A stretch of 17,459 nt of DNA, taken from contig CAIJEA010000346.1 of the NCBI GenBank assembly GCA_903819605.1, positions 1-17,459 on the forward strand. The letters are read 5' to 3'. Source of the DNA: an uncultured cyanobacterium (GTDB taxonomy: Bacteria; Cyanobacteriota; Cyanobacteriia; Pseudanabaenales; Pseudanabaenaceae). The stretch's first letter is position 1; each line of letters begins with the position of its first letter. Shown here one piece after another: positions 6,468 to 13,512 of the stretch. The notes under the pieces are model-generated. The model had not been told where the DNA came from, made no database searches, and was given only the letters and a program-made list of their open reading frames with translations. The position numbers were made by a program, and so were the translations under genes.

Positions 6468-6507
6468 AAAGCCAGAAGAGAGTGCGCCGCAACTCTCTTC
6501 TGGCTTT
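6468..6507. repeat. Hairpin with GCGCCGCA loop
   Basis: A perfect 16-bp stem (6468-6483 and 6492-6507) has loop GCGCCGCA. The right arm runs into TTTTG, so it could terminate the GNAT transcript. The loop bases recur in the hairpin at 10201-10253 and, reversed, at the window's right edge (17440-17459). Confidence 0.7.
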
Positions 6508-6545
6508 TGCTTTTGTAGGCTCAGGCTATAACAAAAAAACAAAAA

Positions 6546-6613
6546 CCTGTGGCGCAAGCTGCGCTTGCGCCACAGGATTTTGGGGTTTATATTTAATTAC
6601 ATCCAGATACTTA
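6546..6613. repeat. Hairpin repeat, family A copy 2
   Basis: A perfect 14-bp stem (6546-6559 and 6563-6576) has loop TGC. It extends to the A4/T4 on either side with one bulge. The right flank (about 6582-6613, GGGGTTTATATTTAATT then CCAGATACTTA) matches the flank of the hairpin at 19-59. It lies 65 bases upstream of rsfS, so it may sit in that gene's leader. Confidence 0.75.
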
Positions 6614-6677
6614 ATTTTGGGATCAAGTTACAATGTTGATGTGCTGAAATAATTTATCAGGAGTACATCTGCCAACT

Positions 6678-7124
6678 ATGACCATCGCAACCGATATCGC
6701 TACCCCCCCAGTCCTCAATCTCATTGACAGAGAAAATGACCAGAGCTATCAGATGGCAAAAGCCGCCGCAATCGCGGCTGATGATCGCAAGGGAGAGAAT
6801 ATCGTTTTGCTCGCGATCGGTGAAGTTTCTTCCTTAGCAGAGTATTTTGTAATTGCCACAGGGTTTTCTAAGGCACAGGTACGGGCGATCGCTAATACTG
6901 CTGAAGAAGAGATCGAAATAGAGTTTGGACGTAAGCCCAAAAATATTGCAGGAGAGCAAGATGGCAGTTGGATTCTACTCGACTACGGAGATTTGATCGT
7001 CCATGCGATGATGGCTCAAGAGCGTGAATATTACGATCTTGAGGCTTTCTGGGGTCATGCTCCAAAGCTGGAAGTAGTGTTACCAGATGCTGAAGTGAAA
7101 AATGTAGTTGTAACGGCAATATAA
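6678..7124 (+). CDS. rsfS: Ribosome silencing factor RsfS (Iojap/DUF143)
   Basis: A 148-residue protein that binds ribosomal protein L14 on the 50S subunit and blocks joining to 30S, lowering translation when nutrients are short. Seen: the whole domain from about residue 25, with ENIVLLAIGEVSSLAEYFVIATG (40-62), a helix SKAQVRAIANTAEEE (64-78), and the signature WILLDYGDLIVHAM (98-111) followed by EREYYDLEAFWGHAP. The first 20 residues are a family-variable extension. The ATG at 6678 is used, with AGGAG 14 bases upstream, which is rather far. It is followed by an 18-bp hairpin and then ftrV on the same strand. Confidence 0.96.
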   Translation: MTIATDIATPPVLNLIDRENDQSYQMAKAAAIAADDRKGENIVLLAIGEVSSLAEYFVIATGFSKAQVRAIANTAEEEIEIEFGRKPKNIAGEQDGSWILLDYGDLIVHAMMAQEREYYDLEAFWGHAPKLEVVLPDAEVKNVVVTAI

Positions 7125-7125
7125 A

Positions 7126-7170
7126 ACAAAAAAACAAAAGCGGCACTTTGTACCGCTTTTGTTTTTTTGT
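7126..7170 (+). terminator. Hairpin terminator after rsfS
   Basis: A perfect 18-bp stem (7126-7143 and 7153-7170) has a 9-base loop. The left arm is A-rich and the right arm is GCGG-complement followed by T-runs (CCGCTTTTGTTTTTTT), so it is a plausible Rho-independent terminator two bases after the rsfS stop. Confidence 0.8.
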
Positions 7171-7240
7171 ATTATAGCATTGACAGCAAAGACAGGCGAT
7201 AATTGACAAACCTCGTTTACATTTGGATACATTAGAATTT

Positions 7241-7465
7241 ATGAAGGTTGGCGATCGCGTTCGTGTCAAGGCAGCATTAAGTGTTTTCCATCATCCTGAA
7301 CACAAAGGCAAAGCTTTTGATATTACAGGTTTTGAAGGAGAGATTGTCCGTATACATAAAGAGTGGCATGGTCGTCCGATCAGTCCTAACTATCCCTATG
7401 AAGTTAGGTTTACCCCTAAGTTTGTAACTCATTTGGGCGAACACGAAATAGAATCAACTAGCTAA
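7241..7465 (+). CDS. ftrV: Ferredoxin-thioredoxin reductase, variable chain
   Basis: A 74-residue subunit that, with the catalytic Fe-S chain FtrC, forms the disc-shaped reductase passing electrons from photosystem I-reduced ferredoxin to thioredoxins, switching on Calvin-cycle and other enzymes in the light. Seen: the SH3-like beta-barrel pattern MKVGDRVRVKAALSVFHHPE, GKAFDITGFEGEIVRI, EWHGRPISPNYPYEVRF and a final HLGEHEIE. It has no cysteines, as expected for the structural chain. The frame opens earlier at TTG 7223, but the ATG at 7241 fits the usual family start and length. ftrC is not in the window. A terminator hairpin follows at 7477. Confidence 0.96.
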   Translation: MKVGDRVRVKAALSVFHHPEHKGKAFDITGFEGEIVRIHKEWHGRPISPNYPYEVRFTPKFVTHLGEHEIESTS

Positions 7466-7476
7466 TTTTATTGTTG

Positions 7477-7508
7477 AAAATAGTCTGTGCCAAGCACAGA
7501 CTATTTTT
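7477..7508 (+). terminator. Terminator after ftrV
   Basis: A perfect 14-bp stem AAAATAGTCTGTGC / GCACAGACTATTTT with loop CAA ends in a T-run 7504-7508. It lies directly upstream of the ribosome site of the next gene and would be inside that gene's coding region if the earlier GTG (7487) were its start. Confidence 0.85.
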
Positions 7509-7512
7509 CCAC

Positions 7513-7518
7513 AGGAGG
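7513..7518 (+). promoter_or_regulatory. AGGAGG ribosome-binding site fixing the SPFH start
   Basis: A perfect AGGAGG lies seven bases before ATG 7526. Together with the terminator hairpin that overlaps the alternative GTG start at 7487, it settles the start of the SPFH gene at 7526. Confidence 0.85.
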
Positions 7519-7525
7519 CTTACCT

Positions 7526-8536
7526 ATGGGAGTAACGGTTTTCAGTATTGTTTTTGCTCTTTTGAGTGGCACGTATATTTATCGTTCCTTTAAAATTATT
7601 AAAGAAGGAGAAGTCGCACTTGTTGAAAGGTTTGGTAAATATCAAAAGACCTTAGAACCTGGGATTAATATAGTCTTACCTATTCTCGATAGCGTCTCCT
7701 TGACTAAAAGCACACGCGAGCAGCTATTAGAACTTCCGCCTCAACCCTGCATGACTTCTGATAATGTTAGTGTTAGCGTTAGTGGGTCAATTAATTGGCA
7801 AATCAAAGATCTCCAAAAAGCTCGCTATAAAATTGAAAATGTCGATCAGTCTTTAAAAGTATCTCTCTCAACTCAGCTTCAGACTCAAATAGGTCGTCGC
7901 GAATTGGATAGTATTATCGGTGGTCAAGAACGTATTAGCGATGATATTTTGAAGGCGATTGCCAGCGATACAAAAGATTGGGGAATTAGTGTTTTTCGGG
8001 TCAGACTAGGAGAAATCACAATTCCGCCCTCGGTACTGCTGTCAATGGAAAAGCAAAAAGCAGCCGAAATTGAAAAAAAAGCAATGATTTCGCGAGCAGA
8101 GGGGGAGAAAGCATCGGAAATTGCCAAAGCTCAGGCCGAAGCTAGCTCCAATCGCGTGATAGCTGAGTCAGAGCGTCAAGTCCATTTAGAACAAATCGAA
8201 GCAATGGCACTTTCAATTGAGCGCATTGCTGAGGCGATCGCCAATCATCCTCACGGTCAAGAGGCGGTGCAGTACCTATTAGCGCAAAAATATTTAGAAA
8301 TGGGACAGGCGATCGGACAGAGTCCGAGTAGCAAAGTTTTGTTTATGGACCCGCAGTCTATTCCTGGGGCGATTCAATCATTACTTGCGATGTCTGATGG
8401 CAAGATCGATGAAGCGATCGCCAAGCAGCCTTTTGGCGCAAGTAGTAATATTCCTCCATTGTTACGCAACTTACCTGAAGTGAAGCCTTTTGACCCACCA
8501 TCAGATAAAGAAAAAGCTAACCCTACTAATAACTAA
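7526..8536 (+). CDS. SPFH-domain membrane protein (stomatin/paraslipin type)
   Basis: A 336-residue protein of the stomatin/prohibitin superfamily, expected to oligomerise at the inner or thylakoid membrane and organise lipid or protein microdomains. Seen: an N-terminal hydrophobic anchor (about 3-19), the SPFH domain beginning KIIKEGEVALVERFGKY, then LEPGINIVLPILD, the conserved QLQTQIGRRELDSIIG and WGISVFRVRLGEI. A charged, Ala/Glu-rich coiled coil follows (about 182-235: SMEKQKAAEIEKKA, then RAEGEKASEIAKA). The C-terminus has KVLFMDPQSIPGAIQSLL, the paraslipin-type ending, then a low-complexity tail. It converges on the M50 gene with nine bases between stops, and no terminator is visible between them. 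Membrane-quality-control roles are known for relatives; nothing here shows the client. Confidence 0.9.
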   Translation: MGVTVFSIVFALLSGTYIYRSFKIIKEGEVALVERFGKYQKTLEPGINIVLPILDSVSLTKSTREQLLELPPQPCMTSDNVSVSVSGSINWQIKDLQKARYKIENVDQSLKVSLSTQLQTQIGRRELDSIIGGQERISDDILKAIASDTKDWGISVFRVRLGEITIPPSVLLSMEKQKAAEIEKKAMISRAEGEKASEIAKAQAEASSNRVIAESERQVHLEQIEAMALSIERIAEAIANHPHGQEAVQYLLAQKYLEMGQAIGQSPSSKVLFMDPQSIPGAIQSLLAMSDGKIDEAIAKQPFGASSNIPPLLRNLPEVKPFDPPSDKEKANPTNN

Positions 8537-8545
8537 AAGCGCCAG

Positions 8546-10111
8546 TTAAGGTAGCAGTCCGCCTCCACTACCAATACCCAGACGCTCGGCAACGCCAGAG
8601 GTGAGAGGTAGCAAAGTAACTAACATCCAAAAAAGTGCGACAACGCCTAAAGCTTCGCGATCGCCATCAAGCTCGGAAATTTCGTTCAGCATCGGACGTT
8701 CGAGATCTCGCAACAGAATCAAGATAATACCTCCCCAATAAAGGGCAAGTGGATTGATGACCGTAGCAATTACTAAGAAAATCAGCGTTAATACTGTCGT
8801 CCAACTTGCAGTCCTTCGTCCATAAATTGCTTGTACAATTCGCCCACCATCTAACTGACCTGCGGGCATCAAATTTAGTGCGGTAATCGCTGAGCCGAGC
8901 CATCCCAAAATTACTAGAGGATGAATTGAGACAAAACTATTGTGTAATGCCTTTCCGAGAAATAGTTTGGCTAAGGTTCCTGCCAATACTGAAGCTTGGA
9001 AAATTTGGCTAGGAATATCAATATTGCCCATACCGATCGCTGATAATCGCAACCCTACGAGCAGGGTAATCAAAGACAGTAGACCACTAGCAAGTGCAGG
9101 CGCGATCGCAATATCAAATAGAGCCGCCCTTGTTGGTAATGGTGAAAGAATGCGACTGAATGCGCCGAAAGATCCTAACTGAGATGAAGGTAAGAGAAAA
9201 GGCAGGCTCAGAATTACTTTGTATTTGCTAGCCATCAGACGCATAGCTAGTTCTCGTAATGCCAAAATTGCTCCAATTCCAAGGGCAAAAGGCAATCCAA
9301 CTAAATATTCTTGAGGATTCTGCACAATCGGTACGCCTGCAACCTGTGCGCCCAAGTTCAAGGCTGTGTAGCCATTAGCAATAATCAGCACTGCGATTAA
9401 TATTTTTTGGGGAATCGTATTGTTATCAGCAAAAGCGTTAACTCTGCTTGGTAGCACAATTACTACAGGCTTACGATCCTGACCTTCAACTAAAAATAGG
9501 TTGTATTTATCGCCAAGGCGATCGCGTAATGTCTGTGTTAGTCGATCGTGAACTACATCAGGCTCACCGCGCAAGTTCCCTTTAAAAATTGCCCCCTCTT
9601 GATAGGGAATAGTTTCGGTAACGTAATAGGTCTCAATTCCGAAAATTCCCTGTATTAGCTTCATATCTTCCGCAGGAACTGCTTGAAAAAGTTTTAGCTG
9701 CGTTTTTCCCTGCGACATTGCCAAGGCGATTGGAGTATTAACTGGTGGTGCATTTGATGAAGTATTTGGCAAATTAGCGCGATCGCCACCAGAATCTTCA
9801 AGATCTTGTTTCAGTTTTTGCTCGATTGATGATCTTTCAGCCGATATAACCTTTCGCAATTGGTTGCCAACTGCTACATAGGCGATCGTAGAACTAAGGA
9901 GTAAAAATAATAGCGTTGTGAAATTGATAAAAACACCAAATACAAACAAACCAAAGTAAACTAGCCAAGGCGACATTAGAGCTACAAATTGTAGCCAAGA
10001 CAGTAATCCCAGCTTTCCTAACTTGCGGGAACGGAAGTATCCCCAACCCAACAAAGTGAGAGTAAGTACAAATACGGCGATCGGAATAAATGGAGTTGAT
10101 CTCATAAACAT
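8546..10111 (-). CDS. M50/EGY-like membrane protein lacking HExxH histidines
   Basis: A 521-residue protein of the site-2 protease (M50) family, EGY branch. Seen: hydrophobic segments near residues 8-24 and 36-80; a soluble part (90-232) with KLFQAVPAEDMKLIQGIFGIETYYVTETIPYQ-type EGY features; and a membrane core. The metalloprotease motif appears as RELAM at 286-290, where HExxH is expected, so both zinc-binding His are replaced (Arg286, Met290) while Glu287 remains. The following SLPFLLPSSQLGSFGAF and the second motif ALNLMPAGQLDGG (411-423, Asp421) are well kept. The fold is thus preserved but zinc proteolysis is unlikely; plant EGY3 is a known protease-dead relative. It may regulate or chaperone membrane proteins. 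It is divergent from cysA across a 396-base gap. Confidence 0.88.
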   Translation of the reverse strand: MFMRSTPFIPIAVFVLTLTLLGWGYFRSRKLGKLGLLSWLQFVALMSPWLVYFGLFVFGVFINFTTLLFLLLSSTIAYVAVGNQLRKVISAERSSIEQKLKQDLEDSGGDRANLPNTSSNAPPVNTPIALAMSQGKTQLKLFQAVPAEDMKLIQGIFGIETYYVTETIPYQEGAIFKGNLRGEPDVVHDRLTQTLRDRLGDKYNLFLVEGQDRKPVVIVLPSRVNAFADNNTIPQKILIAVLIIANGYTALNLGAQVAGVPIVQNPQEYLVGLPFALGIGAILALRELAMRLMASKYKVILSLPFLLPSSQLGSFGAFSRILSPLPTRAALFDIAIAPALASGLLSLITLLVGLRLSAIGMGNIDIPSQIFQASVLAGTLAKLFLGKALHNSFVSIHPLVILGWLGSAITALNLMPAGQLDGGRIVQAIYGRRTASWTTVLTLIFLVIATVINPLALYWGGIILILLRDLERPMLNEISELDGDREALGVVALFWMLVTLLPLTSGVAERLGIGSGGGLLP

Positions 10112-10200
10112 AAATTACAGGAAATTACGGGAATTCTTCAAATCAAGCCACAATTCCCCACATTTTTTTAATGTAGCTATTACCAATTTTGTTAGGGTAT

Positions 10201-10253
10201 AAACAGTCAAAAAGAGTTACGCCGCAAAGCGCCGCAACTCTTTTTGACTGTTT
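10201..10253. repeat. Hairpin with ACGCCGC/GCGCCGC loop
   Basis: A perfect 18-bp stem (10201-10218 and 10236-10253) encloses a 17-base loop ACGCCGCAAAGCGCCGC. The loop core GCGCCGCAACTC also occurs in the hairpin at 6468-6507, and its reverse complement occurs at the right window edge, while the outer stems differ. It lies in a divergent promoter region. Confidence 0.7.
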
Positions 10254-10330
10254 GATTTATCCTTAGCATTATGACAATCTCTATGGTTACTCTGTTTGCT
10301 GTGTATCCACTTTAGCGACAAATCGTAATT

Positions 10331-10385
10331 AAAACCCAGAAAATAAGAGTCAGGGAGATGCACCATCTCTTATTTTCTAGGTTTT
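10331..10385. repeat. Near-perfect inverted repeat upstream of cysA
   Basis: The 19-base arms (10331-10349 and 10367-10385) have one mismatch and a 17-base loop. The loop edge offers an alternative inner stem GAGATG-CAC-CATCTC. The left arm begins AAAACCCAGAA, like the partial element at the right window edge. Confidence 0.65.
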
Positions 10386-10458
10386 ATGACAGCACTAAAT
10401 GTAGTAATATGCGATTATATCCAATCAACGGTAAATACATAGGTTAACTGTGGATTTT

Positions 10459-10474
10459 AGGAGGTAACTCCGTC
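10459..10474 (+). promoter_or_regulatory. Leader element with unassigned AGGAGG before cysA
   Basis: AGGAGG at 10459-10464 is 43 bases upstream of the cysA GTG, too far to serve it. It can pair in a small stem GGAG-GTAA-CTCC with a GNRA-type loop. A three-codon frame ATG-TCA-AGA-TAA starts 14 bases downstream (10479). It could be a leader-peptide or translation-control site, but the evidence is thin. Confidence 0.25.
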
Positions 10475-10507
10475 GGTTATGTCAAGATAATTTGAGGCAA
10501 GTGCAAC

Positions 10508-11533
10508 GTGGGCATTGTTGTAGAAAATGTAAATAAACAGTTTGGCGATTTTTTAGCTCTAGACAATATTAATCTTGAGGTGAAAACTGGCTCACTGGTG
10601 GCTCTATTAGGTCCTTCTGGTTCTGGCAAATCTACTCTATTAAGATTGATTGCAGGTTTAGAGGCTCCCGATCAAGGCAAAATTTTTCTCACAGGCAAAG
10701 ATGCAACCGATCAAGATGTCCGCGATCGCAACATTGGCTTTGTCTTTCAGCATTACGCCCTATTCAAGCATATGACCGTCCGTAAAAATATTAGCTTTGG
10801 ACTGGAAATTCGCAAACAGTCCAAAGCTAAAATTGCCGATCGCGTTGAAGAATTATTAGAACTGATTCAATTAAAAGGTTTAGGTAATCGTTACCCTTCA
10901 CAACTTTCGGGAGGACAGCGGCAACGAGTTGCCCTAGCCCGTGCTTTAGCTGTAGAGCCAAGTGTGTTACTTCTCGATGAGCCATTTGGAGCGCTAGATG
11001 CTAAAGTTCGCAAAGATTTGCGTGCATGGTTGCGCCGTCTTCATGATGAAGTGCATGTAACTACTGTATTTGTGACTCACGATCAAGAAGAAGCGATGGA
11101 AGTATCCGATCAAATCGTAGTTATGAATAAAGGCAAAATCGAGCAAATCGGATCGCCTGCGGAAGTTTACGACAATCCCGCCACGCCATTTGTGATGAGC
11201 TTTATTGGTCCCGTGAATGTACTTCCTGCTAGCAGCGATCGCGTAAGTGAATTCCATCAAATTCATAACCACAATAATAGTGAAGATGTTTACATTCGAC
11301 CTCGCGATATTCTGATCGAGACTGAGGCGACTAGTACTTCTATATCTGCACGCATCACCAGACTGATTCATCTCGGTTGGGAGGTTCAGGCTGAATTAGT
11401 GTTGGGAGATGGACAAGTTTTAACCGCCCATATGACTCGTGAACGTTTTGACGAGTTGAAGTTACAACCGCAGCAATATGTTCATATCGAGCCAAGAGAT
11501 GCAAAGTCATTCCCTCTAGATTATTCAATTTAG
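10508..11533 (+). CDS. cysA: Sulfate/thiosulfate ABC transporter ATPase
   Basis: A 341-residue ATP-hydrolysing subunit of the CysTWA sulfate/thiosulfate importer, on the cytoplasmic face of the inner membrane. Seen: Walker A GPSGSGKST (35-43), Q-loop VFQHYALF (Gln81), signature LSGGQRQR (133-140), Walker B LLLDEP (154-159), D-loop GALD, and H-loop His191 in FVTHDQEEAMEVSD. A C-terminal regulatory TOBE-like domain follows (about 240-341, with VYIRPRDILIE and HLGWEVQAELVL). The GPVNVLP segment and overall pattern fit CysA better than other CUT-type ATPases. It starts on GTG, with GAGG ten bases upstream. The usual partners (sbpA, cysT, cysW) are not in the window. The product should belong to the sulfur-uptake system. 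Confidence 0.9.
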   Translation: MGIVVENVNKQFGDFLALDNINLEVKTGSLVALLGPSGSGKSTLLRLIAGLEAPDQGKIFLTGKDATDQDVRDRNIGFVFQHYALFKHMTVRKNISFGLEIRKQSKAKIADRVEELLELIQLKGLGNRYPSQLSGGQRQRVALARALAVEPSVLLLDEPFGALDAKVRKDLRAWLRRLHDEVHVTTVFVTHDQEEAMEVSDQIVVMNKGKIEQIGSPAEVYDNPATPFVMSFIGPVNVLPASSDRVSEFHQIHNHNNSEDVYIRPRDILIETEATSTSISARITRLIHLGWEVQAELVLGDGQVLTAHMTRERFDELKLQPQQYVHIEPRDAKSFPLDYSI

Positions 11534-11607
11534 ATTGCACAGGATTTGTGCAGATACATCTCTGATTTTTTAGGATTATAGCTATAGTCAAGTAAGTTAA
11601 GACATAT

Positions 11608-11684
11608 AGCAATTACCGATCAAACGAACCACAAGAAAAAATTTAAAAGCCTTGCTTCGCAAGGCTTTTAAATTTTTTCTTGTG
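11608..11684. repeat. Hairpin repeat, family B copy 2
   Basis: A perfect 26-bp stem (11630-11655 and 11659-11684) has loop TTC in the context CCTTGC-TTC-GCAAGG. The left flank (11608-11631, AGCAATTACCGATCAAACG followed by AACCA) differs from that of the copy at 4740 by one base over 24. The stem outside the apex is different, yet complementary throughout. It lies between the convergent cysA and FecR genes and may terminate both, as the outer stem is A/T-run rich. Confidence 0.8.
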
Positions 11685-11694
11685 TTGGGGATGA

Positions 11695-12840
11695 TTAACG
11701 ACCTTGATTTGGCTTTGTAGAAGGAGGGACAGGTGCAGGTATTTCTGGCTGAACTGGTTGTGGTGGCGGCTCAAGGGGAGCAGGCTGCGGCTGAACTGTA
11801 TCTACATGGGAAGGAGTTGGGTTAGTTGTTACAGGTGGTCTCGGATCGGTTGTTGTGGGAGGGGTTGACTGAGGTGTAGAAGTAGCTGACGGGATTGGTT
11901 CGGTGGGTTTCGGGGTGACTGATGGCTCTGGAGTTTTAGCGGCTGTTGGTTCATCAGGCTTGCGATCGGCTGGCTTGTCTCGTTGATCGTTGTTTGCCGC
12001 ACCAGAAGTATAGGTGACCTTATTAGCCTTATTGACCTCACTAGGTTTACTAGGCAAATCAGAGCGACGGAACTGAATTGTACTAGCTTCCTTGACAGTT
12101 GCCGTCACCCCAAATTCAGAGGTGATTTGAGGTAAGCTTGCTAACTGACTACTAAAGCCAAAAATTAGCGAATTATTGGCAATCCTCTTTTCAATACCTT
12201 CTTTATCGATACGTTTTGGACTAGTAGCTTTACCATCAGCTTTGATTCTAATTTCCTCACCCTTGCCAATGGTCACGATCTCGGAATTACTCTTTAGCAA
12301 CACTGTTACAGTGCCATCTAGAGCGATAATATGCCGATCTTCAGAGGCTTTAGGTGGGATTTCTAAGTAAATAGTCCCATCGTAGCTAGAAATCTCGCCA
12401 AAAGGAGTGCTGATTTGCGCGGGGGCTTTGCGGTCTTTAGCTGCCCATGCTACCAATCGACCAGAATCGATTTCAACTTGGTTCTCAGGTTTGAGGGTCA
12501 AGTTAGAATCACCACCAATGCGGATGATTGCACCACTTCGTAGAGTTAGCTGAGCAGTTGATGAGTCCTCAGTACTAACACTTTCATTGACTTTGAGTGG
12601 TACACCAACCGTTGCAGGTCTTGATGCTGAAGAATTGACGTATTTAACCCGCACAGGGTAACTGCGAATTTCACTGATTTCGGCGATCGGCTCTGTTGGG
12701 AGAACCTCAGAGCTAAAGGGCTTAGCAGGTTGACCAATCGTACAGCTAGGTAGCGTTATGGCTGTTAAGCACAAGATCAGAAGAGGTACATAACGTACAA
12801 AGGAGAGCCTAGAAATTTTAAGTAACTGCCAAAGCTGCAT
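11695..12840 (-). CDS. FecR-domain lipoprotein with proline-rich tail
   Basis: A 381-residue exported protein. A basic and hydrophobic N-terminus leads to LPSC (Cys33), a probable though imperfect lipobox. Residues about 85-205 form a FecR-like beta domain: VNESVSTEDSSTAQLTLRSG, IRIGGDSNLTL, IDSGRLVAW, ISTPFGEISSYDGTIYLEI and IIALDGTVTVLL. From about 285 to the end the sequence is low complexity, very rich in Pro, Thr and Gln, with PEPSVTPKPTEP-like repeats, possibly spanning or binding peptidoglycan. No ECF sigma factor or TonB receptor is adjacent, so classic iron signalling is unlikely; cyanobacteria have many stand-alone FecR proteins of unknown role. A palindrome lies just upstream of its start. 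Confidence 0.8.
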   Translation of the reverse strand: MQLWQLLKISRLSFVRYVPLLILCLTAITLPSCTIGQPAKPFSSEVLPTEPIAEISEIRSYPVRVKYVNSSASRPATVGVPLKVNESVSTEDSSTAQLTLRSGAIIRIGGDSNLTLKPENQVEIDSGRLVAWAAKDRKAPAQISTPFGEISSYDGTIYLEIPPKASEDRHIIALDGTVTVLLKSNSEIVTIGKGEEIRIKADGKATSPKRIDKEGIEKRIANNSLIFGFSSQLASLPQITSEFGVTATVKEASTIQFRRSDLPSKPSEVNKANKVTYTSGAANNDQRDKPADRKPDEPTAAKTPEPSVTPKPTEPIPSATSTPQSTPPTTTDPRPPVTTNPTPSHVDTVQPQPAPLEPPPQPVQPEIPAPVPPSTKPNQGR

Positions 12841-12849
12841 CGTAAATTT

Positions 12850-12866
12850 TTTGTAGAGTCTACAAA
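12850..12866. promoter_or_regulatory. Palindrome upstream of FecR gene, possible operator
   Basis: TTTGTAGA-G-TCTACAAA is an exact 8-bp dyad, nine bases upstream of the FecR start (12840, minus strand). A TATACT match to a -10 hexamer on the plus strand lies at 12881-12886. It may be a transcription-factor site in the shared FecR/rplI upstream region; the regulator is unknown. Confidence 0.35.
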
Positions 12867-13050
12867 GCCAGTTTTTTCGCTATACTAGGGAGTCTGGTTA
12901 AAACCGTAAATCCTAATGTATCTATATTAGGTCTAACATTGATGTTTGACCATAGTTAGCGGCAATTCTACTTATGATTTATGAAAGTTTGCTGTGAGTA
13001 AACCTCCATAAATATCAACTTATTTTTAAACGAGCAAGAGTCAAAAGCAC

Positions 13051-13512
13051 ATGGCAAAGAGTAATTTGCAGGTCATGCTGACCAAAAATGTCACAAAATT
13101 AGGTAAACTTGGCGACTTAGTATCCGTAGCACCTGGTTATGCCCAAAATTTCCTAATACCTCAAGGTTTAGCTATTCGCGCAACTACAGGTGTTGTTAAA
13201 GAAGTTGAAAGACGCAAAGAAGTTGAGCGTCAACGTTTGATCGCAATTCGTCAAGAAGCAGAAAGTCGTAAGACCGCTCTTTCAACTATTGGCGGCTTTA
13301 TTATTAAGAAAAAAGTCGGCGAAGGTAATGCGATTTTCGGTACTGTGACCGATCGCGAAGTGGCTCAATTGATTACCGCTAAGTCGATGTTAGAAATCGA
13401 TCACCGCGACATTACAATTCCTGAAATTAATCAAACGGGTACTTTTGATGTTTCGATTAAGCTTCATGCTGAAGTTACTGCAACAATCAAAATTCAAGTT
13501 ATTCCTGAATAA
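13051..13512 (+). CDS. rplI: 50S ribosomal protein L9
   Basis: A 153-residue protein that binds 23S rRNA near the base of the L1 stalk and helps reading-frame maintenance. Seen: the N-terminal RNA-binding domain LTKNVTKLGKLGDLVSVAPGYAQNFLIPQGLA (10-41) with the usual GY-A-x-NFLIP motif, a long connecting helix rich in charged residues (about 49-75), and a C-terminal domain ending VTATIKIQVIPE. Length is normal. The start ATG 13051 is supported by the family's short N-terminus. It stands alone, without rpsF, rpsR or dnaB beside it. A 26-bp hairpin begins within its stop codon. Confidence 0.97.
   Translation: MAKSNLQVMLTKNVTKLGKLGDLVSVAPGYAQNFLIPQGLAIRATTGVVKEVERRKEVERQRLIAIRQEAESRKTALSTIGGFIIKKKVGEGNAIFGTVTDREVAQLITAKSMLEIDHRDITIPEINQTGTFDVSIKLHAEVTATIKIQVIPE

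Larger units (their letters stand above)
10112..10507. other. Divergent gap between M50 gene and cysA
   Basis: No open frame of note. It must contain promoters for both neighbours. It holds a perfect hairpin (10201-10253), a near-perfect hairpin (10331-10385) and, close to cysA, an AGGAGG that is not positioned for the cysA start (10459-10464). As the genes diverge, these hairpins are not 3' terminators of either gene. Confidence 0.6.

Noticed and set aside
7223..7240. TTG start extending FtrV by six residues
   Set aside because: The ATG at 7241 gives the conserved MKVGDRVRV start and usual length.
7505..7513. TTTTCCACA, a match to a cyanobacterial-type DnaA box
   Set aside because: A single box, about 7 kb from dnaA, made by a terminator T-run meeting a ribosome site. 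No cluster and no AT-rich unwinding region, so no origin is claimed.
7487..7525. GTG start extending the SPFH protein by 13 residues
   Set aside because: The extension overlaps the ftrV terminator hairpin, and a perfect AGGAGG precedes the ATG at 7526.
11355..11612. Minus-strand frame overlapping the cysA 3' end
   Set aside because: It lies mostly antisense to the well-supported cysA and shows no protein family features.
12905..12935. CCTAAT/ATTAGG inverted repeat upstream of rplI
   Set aside because: Only 6-bp arms in an AT-rich stretch; expected by chance.
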